Source: Candidatus Aminicenantota bacterium (GTDB taxonomy: Bacteria; Acidobacteriota; Aminicenantia; Aminicenantales; Saccharicenantaceae). Taken from it: DNA of 64,000 nucleotides. This document shows positions 59,828-64,000 of the stretch, one piece after another. The position numbers and the translations under genes were made by a program. The stretch is taken from contig JACIYI010000001.1 in NCBI GenBank assembly GCA_014360005.1, forward strand, positions 1 to 64,000, read 5' to 3'. The notes beneath the pieces are model-generated. The model did not search any database. It was not told where the DNA came from and saw only the letters and a program-made list of their open reading frames with translations. The number at the start of each line of letters is the position of its first letter. The first letter of the stretch is position 1.

Positions 59828-59970
59828 CGGTTTGTCCTGGTATTTTGAAGCCCCAATCTTTTCTGGTGGCTGGCTTGAGTTTATTCGGCTCTGTTTTACC
59901 TTAAAAGGTCAGACTCGGCGTACCTTATTTATTTCCCTTAATTTTATACATTCAGCTGCCATAGCTAAGG

Positions 59971-62019
59971 TCATTTTTTCAGGTAAGTGGCTAACCACTC
60001 CAGGACGGTCTTCCACCACAGTTGAGCATTCAGCGGTTTCTGAACAAAGTGGTCTTCGTCGGGGAAATAAAGCAAGCGGCTGGGTACCCCCATCCTCTGC
60101 AGCGAGGTAAAAAATTGCAACCCCTGCTCCAGTGGAACCCGGAAGTCGTTAGCGCTGTGAACGACCAGAGTTGGGGTTTTGAAGTTCTGGACGTAGGAGC
60201 TGGGGGAAAATTTCTGGTACATTTCCGGGTTGGTCCAGGGTGTGCCGCGGTATTCCCATTCCGGAAACCAGAGCTCTTCGGTGGCGCCGTATTCGGAGCG
60301 CAGGTCGAATACGCCGGAATGGCTTACCAGGCAGTCGAAGATATCCGTCTGCCCGGCAATCCAGTCGATCATATAACCGCCATAAGAAGCTCCGGCTGCC
60401 CCCAGCTTATTCTGGTCTATGAACGGGTAACTGCCGTGCAGATAACCGACAGCTTTGATGATGTCGCGGTAGGGCTTTCCGCCCCAGTCGCCGCTGATGG
60501 AATCGGTGAAGGCCTGACCGTAACCGGTGCTGCCGTGGAAATTGACCATGGCCACCACATAACCCGGAGCGGCAAACATCTGGGCGTTCCAGCGATAATG
60601 GAAGCTGTCCCCCCAGGCCCCCTGAGGTCCACCGTGAATCAACATCAGCAGGGGATATTTTTTATTGGGGTCAAAGAAGGGCGGTTTGAGCAGCAGCCCG
60701 TGCACCCGGTCGCCTTCTGACTCGAACCAGAAATCTTCAGCCGGGTTCATCTCCAGGGTGGCCAGAAGTTCGGCGTTGACCGCGGTAAGCTGTTTCAGCT
60801 TTTTCGTGGCCAGGTCCAGGGCATAAACCTCGCCGGGGTGGTTGAGCGACTGTTTGAGGGCATAGATAGTCCTACCGTCGGGCGATATCCGCAGAGAACT
60901 CAGGTAATGTCCTTCCAGGATTTTTTCGATTTTGCCGCCGGCCGGGGTCAGTTTGAACAAGGCTGTCCTGGCTTTTTCCTCGCACAGAAAGTAGACGGCC
61001 TGGCTATTCGGAGCCCAGACGAATTCGCTCAGGGAATAATCAAGCTTATCTGTCAGGTTGCTGAAAGCCTTTTTTTGCCGGTCGAAGATAATCAGGTCGA
61101 GTTTGTCGGCTTCGAAGCCCGGCCTGGCCATGGCCCGGTAAGCCAGGTAGCGACCGTCGGGTGAATATTTCGGATCTATGTCGTTGGCCCGGCTGACGGT
61201 CAGCTTGTCAATTGCTTTTCCTTCCGTTGTCGTCAGGAAAATATCGTTGTTGGTTCCAAGTCCCAGCTTCAATTCCGGGTCAATGTTGCGGACAAAGGAA
61301 ATTTCTTTGTCATCGGGAGCCAGGCTGAAATCCAGCTCGCCGCCCAGGGCAATGGGCGGAGTATCGTAATCGCCAGGAGTCAGGTCGAGCGGTTGCCCGC
61401 CGTCCAGGGGAAACAGGAAAAGATGGCTTCTGGTGCCGTCAAACCAGGAATTCCAGTGGCGAAACAGCAGGTGGTCGTAAATCCTGGCTTTAACCCGGCT
61501 GTTCTCCTGCTGTTCGAATCGCCGGCGGTTGGCTTCGAGGTCGGGGCAATCCGGGAAGACCGAGCTGGTGACCAGCAGAAACCGGCCTGATTTTGACCAG
61601 CTGAAAGAACCCACGCCGCCCGGGAAATCGGTCAACTTCCTCGGCTCTCCGCCGCTCAGCGGGATGACCCAGACCTGGGGCGAACCGCCGCGGCTGGAAA
61701 TGAAGGCCAGGTTTTTTCCGTCCGGCGACCAGCGGGGGAAAAAGTCGGCTGCCGGGCTGAAGACAAAAGGCAGCGGTTGACCGCCCCCGGCCGGGACCAG
61801 GTAGATGTCGCTGTTGCCCCGGTTGGTTTCCAGGCTGAGGCTGGTTATAACCAGGGCCAGCTGCTTGCCGTCAGGCGAAAGCTGCGGGTCAGAGACTCTC
61901 TTGATTTTGATGAAATCTTCAAAGGTCAACGCTTTTTTAGTCTGAGCCTGGGCCAGGGTGAAAACCAGTCCCAGACCGATCACTATGACCATCAGACTTT
62001 GGAAAATTTTTCGGGTCAT
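59971..62019 (-). CDS. S9 family prolyl-oligopeptidase-type peptidase, exported
   Basis: A 682-residue serine peptidase: signal peptide (M-T-R-K, hydrophobic core, cleavage near A-Q-A-Q at 27), a beta-propeller (WD40-like TolB-type repeats, with recurring S-P-D-G-K/R motifs near 50, 93 and 285), and a C-terminal alpha/beta-hydrolase domain. The catalytic triad is Ser545 in G-A-S-Y-G-G-Y, Asp625 in S-A-N-D-F-R-V-P and His657 in D-E-D-H-F. It is of the acylaminoacyl-/dipeptidyl-peptidase type and probably cleaves small peptides in the periplasm. AGGAGG precedes the ATG, and it has its own strong promoter. Confidence 0.94.
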   Translation of the reverse strand: MTRKIFQSLMVIVIGLGLVFTLAQAQTKKALTFEDFIKIKRVSDPQLSPDGKQLALVITSLSLETNRGNSDIYLVPAGGGQPLPFVFSPAADFFPRWSPDGKNLAFISSRGGSPQVWVIPLSGGEPRKLTDFPGGVGSFSWSKSGRFLLVTSSVFPDCPDLEANRRRFEQQENSRVKARIYDHLLFRHWNSWFDGTRSHLFLFPLDGGQPLDLTPGDYDTPPIALGGELDFSLAPDDKEISFVRNIDPELKLGLGTNNDIFLTTTEGKAIDKLTVSRANDIDPKYSPDGRYLAYRAMARPGFEADKLDLIIFDRQKKAFSNLTDKLDYSLSEFVWAPNSQAVYFLCEEKARTALFKLTPAGGKIEKILEGHYLSSLRISPDGRTIYALKQSLNHPGEVYALDLATKKLKQLTAVNAELLATLEMNPAEDFWFESEGDRVHGLLLKPPFFDPNKKYPLLMLIHGGPQGAWGDSFHYRWNAQMFAAPGYVVAMVNFHGSTGYGQAFTDSISGDWGGKPYRDIIKAVGYLHGSYPFIDQNKLGAAGASYGGYMIDWIAGQTDIFDCLVSHSGVFDLRSEYGATEELWFPEWEYRGTPWTNPEMYQKFSPSSYVQNFKTPTLVVHSANDFRVPLEQGLQFFTSLQRMGVPSRLLYFPDEDHFVQKPLNAQLWWKTVLEWLATYLKK

Positions 62020-62355
62020 GTCTCCTCCTGGGGCTCGGTATTTTCTCGCTCAGCATTATATTGCATCCGGCTGTGGCAGGCAAAATAATTGATGGGTCAG
62101 ACCCGGGGCTCACTGTCGATAAAGTTCTGGCTGAATCGGAGTCCTGACTCTTTTAACCAGAATTCTAGCCATCGCGTTGTTTCCGGGTTGGGACTGGAAT
62201 CAACTTCGGGCCGGAACCAAAACCGGTGAAACACCCACTCAACCTGCCTCTCTCCAATCTTCGTTCGCAGATTTTTCTGGAAAAAGTGCTAAAATGAACT
62301 AAAATTATAGAAATATCGTATTGGATTAATAAGGAAAGTAAGATAAAGCAGACTG
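62020..62355. other. Divergent intergenic region
   Basis: This 336-nt stretch separates the divergent S9 peptidase and ABC ATPase genes. It holds the minus-strand promoter at 62055-62083. Toward the ABC gene it becomes AT-rich (62280-62345), with a TAAAAT at 62290-62295 and a GATAAA 8 nt before the ATG, but no convincing -35 box or Shine-Dalgarno. I see no RNA gene, repeat or small ORF in it. Confidence 0.5.
62055..62083 (-). promoter_or_regulatory. Promoter of the S9 peptidase gene
   Basis: TTGCCT (62083-62078), exact 17-nt spacer, perfect TATAAT (62060-62055). The transcript starts about 30 nt before the ATG and includes AGGAGG. Confidence 0.68.
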
Positions 62356-63267
62356 ATGAGCATCGAACTTCAGAACATACATTTTTCCTACGGCCGGGTT
62401 AAAGCCCTGAACGGCATCAGCCTGTCCATCGGGGAAGGGGCAACCGGGCTGCTTGGACCCAACGGTGCCGGCAAAAGCACGTTACTGAAGATTATGCTGG
62501 GTTTTCTGACTCCGGCGGAGGGCCAGGGTAAAGTCCTGGGTTATGATGTCAGGACCGAGCAAAAATTCATCCGGCGCCAGGTCGGCTACATGCCGGAGGA
62601 TGAATGTTTCATTCCGGGCCTGGACGCCGTCACCTTCACTGCCCTGATGGGCGAGTTATCCGGGATGCCGCGCCAGGAAGCAATGAAGCGAGCCCATGAA
62701 GTCCTGTTCTACGTCGGACTGGGTGAATCGCGTTACCGGCTGATTGACACCTACTCGGCTGGAATGAAGCAGCGGCTGAAACTGGCCCAGGCTCTGGTCC
62801 ATGACCCCAAGCTGCTCTTCCTGGATGAACCGACCTCTAACCTGGACCCGACCGGCCGCCAGGAAATCCTGGAATTAATCGGGGAGGTGTCTTCCATCCG
62901 CGACATCCGGGTTTTGCTGTCATCACATATCCTGGCCGACATTGAACAAATCTGCGACCGGGTGGTGATAATCAACCACGGTGAAATTGCCGCCGTCGGC
63001 CGGATTGAAGATTTGAAGATGATTAACTACCAGCTCTACGAGCTCAAGATTAAGGGTGAGCTGGACGGATTCCGGAAAGAGCTGGAAGAGGCCGGCTGCC
63101 GCCTGGAAGAGACCGAAGACCGTCTGTTGAAAATTTACACTCCACCCGATTTTGACCATAAAAAGATTTTCCTCAGCGCTGCCCGCAACCGGGTTCAGGT
63201 CAGGCACTTTATCCGCAGCCGGACTTCACTCGAAGACCTGTTTGCCAGGGTGGTGGGAGTTGACTGA
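62356..63267 (+). CDS. ABC transporter ATP-binding protein
   Basis: A 303-residue ABC ATPase. Walker A G-P-N-G-A-G-K-S-T is near residues 36-44, then Y-M-P-E-D-E near 79 (Q-loop region). The signature S-A-G-M-K-Q-R is near 135, Walker B L-L-F-L-D-E-P-T-S-N-L-D-P near 153-165 and the switch His in S-S-H-I-L. A C-terminal domain of about 80 residues follows, as in CcmA/NatA-like exporters. No Shine-Dalgarno is seen at normal spacing; AAGGAAAG lies 16 nt upstream. The stop overlaps the permease start (TGATG). Confidence 0.9.
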   Translation: MSIELQNIHFSYGRVKALNGISLSIGEGATGLLGPNGAGKSTLLKIMLGFLTPAEGQGKVLGYDVRTEQKFIRRQVGYMPEDECFIPGLDAVTFTALMGELSGMPRQEAMKRAHEVLFYVGLGESRYRLIDTYSAGMKQRLKLAQALVHDPKLLFLDEPTSNLDPTGRQEILELIGEVSSIRDIRVLLSSHILADIEQICDRVVIINHGEIAAVGRIEDLKMINYQLYELKIKGELDGFRKELEEAGCRLEETEDRLLKIYTPPDFDHKKIFLSAARNRVQVRHFIRSRTSLEDLFARVVGVD

Positions 63268-64000
63268 TGGCTGAAGTCAGGGAAAAAGGTTACCATCACT
63301 GGGAGGGCCAGCTCCAGGAAAAGCGCTGGAGCTTCTGGCCGATAACCAGGACCGGAATCAAGCTGGCCTTTCAGCGCAAGCGCTTCAAGTTTCTTTTTGC
63401 CTGTTCTTTCATTCCGGCCTTTGCCTTTGCCGTCGGAGTCTATATCTCTGAGCGTTTGGAAGATTTTAAGTTCATGGCTCAGGGGGCAGAAAGGACTCTC
63501 CAGGTTAACCCGGCTTTTTTCAAGAACTACCTCAGCCTGGATTTTATATTTTTTATGATCCTGCTGTTGATGGCTCTGGGCGGAGCCGGTCTGATTGCTG
63601 ATGACTTCCGGCACAAAGCCATCCAGCTTTATCTGGCCCGGCCTCTCACCAGGCTGGACTACCTGCTGGGCAAGGCCGGAGTGGTCATGTTTTTCGTGGG
63701 CCTCCTGACCCTGGTCCCGGCCGTTATCCTGCTGCTGTTAAAGCTTCTTTTTTCCGGCAGCTTTCGGTTTTTCCTGGATTATCCCTGGCTGATTCTGTCG
63801 ATCATTTTTTACTCGGCCTTCCTGATGCTATTTTTCACCTGTTTTATTCTGCTGGCTTCCTCCCTCAGCCGCAGCCGAAACTATGTCATCGCCCTGATTT
63901 TTGCCACTTATTATCTTTCGGAGATTGCCCGGGGAATTTTCTATGTGATTTTTCGTTCTCCCTACTCGGCCCTGCTGTCGATACCGGCCAACCTGCAGCA
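63267..64000 (+). CDS. ABC-2 type permease, partial (cut by window end)
   Basis: The first 244 codons of a permease whose end lies outside the window. An N-terminal cytoplasmic stretch (about 1-40, rich in Arg/Lys/Trp) is followed by a helix at about 42-60. A periplasmic loop, then helices near 95-112, 140-165, 180-210 and 213-230, follow. The I-A-D-D-F-R-H-K-A-I-Q-L-Y-L-A-R-P-L-T-R coupling region near 111-130 is typical of ABC-2 permeases. The start shares one base with the ATPase stop. Substrate unknown. Confidence 0.85.
   Translation, partial: MAEVREKGYHHWEGQLQEKRWSFWPITRTGIKLAFQRKRFKFLFACSFIPAFAFAVGVYISERLEDFKFMAQGAERTLQVNPAFFKNYLSLDFIFFMILLLMALGGAGLIADDFRHKAIQLYLARPLTRLDYLLGKAGVVMFFVGLLTLVPAVILLLLKLLFSGSFRFFLDYPWLILSIIFYSAFLMLFFTCFILLASSLSRSRNYVIALIFATYYLSEIARGIFYVIFRSPYSALLSIPANLQ

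Overview
The window is a gene-dense bacterial chromosome segment, moderately GC-rich, with short intergenic gaps and mostly Shine-Dalgarno-led genes. It holds about 62 protein genes, one tRNA and no rRNA, CRISPR array, phage or insertion sequence that I could see. A TonB-type protein, SPOR and slipin/NfeD proteins, Tat and lipoprotein signals and many exported peptidases point to a diderm, peptide-using heterotroph. The split glycine decarboxylase (gcvPA/gcvPB), two-chain glycyl-tRNA synthetase, archaeal-type prolyl-tRNA synthetase and type II secretion-like pseudopilins would fit an Acidobacteriota/Aminicenantota-like lineage. That assignment is inference from gene content only.

Layout. 1-3.1 kb: tRNA-Ser(GCU), an AlkD-like DNA repair protein, an exported M3 peptidase. 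3.3-9.2 kb (+): a lipoprotein glycosidase related to GH106, a DUF1846 protein, a Yip1-like membrane protein and an acetyltransferase. 9.2-12.7 kb: a flavodiiron protein with a palindrome in its promoter, then (-) a GAF/degenerate-GGDEF protein and a DHH-like protein whose motifs are in permuted order. 12.8-19.5 kb (-): argS followed by a Gld-like ABC transporter operon. 19.6-27.0 kb (+): gcvT-gcvH-gcvPA-gcvPB-glyQ-glyS. 27.0-33.8 kb (-): PilZ, an exported unknown, TonB, then DUF362, an AmrS-like radical SAM enzyme and a membrane spermidine-synthase-like protein. 33.9-35.9 kb (+): a DUF6599-like protein and an AI-2E family transporter.

36-45 kb is mostly (-) housekeeping: rnc, pyrC, pyrR, ribF, DUF1844, mazG (+), prfB with a programmed +1 frameshift, SPOR, slipin, NfeD. 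45-48.5 kb: an HU protein, coaE, and a regulator cluster of one LuxR-type protein with three PilZ paralogues, two of which lack the c-di-GMP-binding motifs. 48.6-55.7 kb: proS, pcm and a DUF192 protein (+); three pseudopilins, pnp, rpsO and an overlooked 56-residue protein (-). 56-64 kb: PAP2 phosphatase, Tat-lipoprotein D-aminoacylase, M23 peptidase, S9 peptidase, and an ABC exporter cut by the window end.

Readable sigma-70 type promoters (TTGACA-like, about 17 nt, TATAAT-like) precede about twenty units. In several of them (argS, a PilZ gene, nfeD, probably the DUF362 and GGDEF genes) the -10 box lies only 8-11 nt before the start codon and no Shine-Dalgarno is present, which indicates leaderless mRNAs. 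The most unusual content is the degenerate-GGDEF plus permuted-DHH pair, which resembles a split GdpP, and the radical SAM / DUF362 / altered spermidine-synthase cluster.
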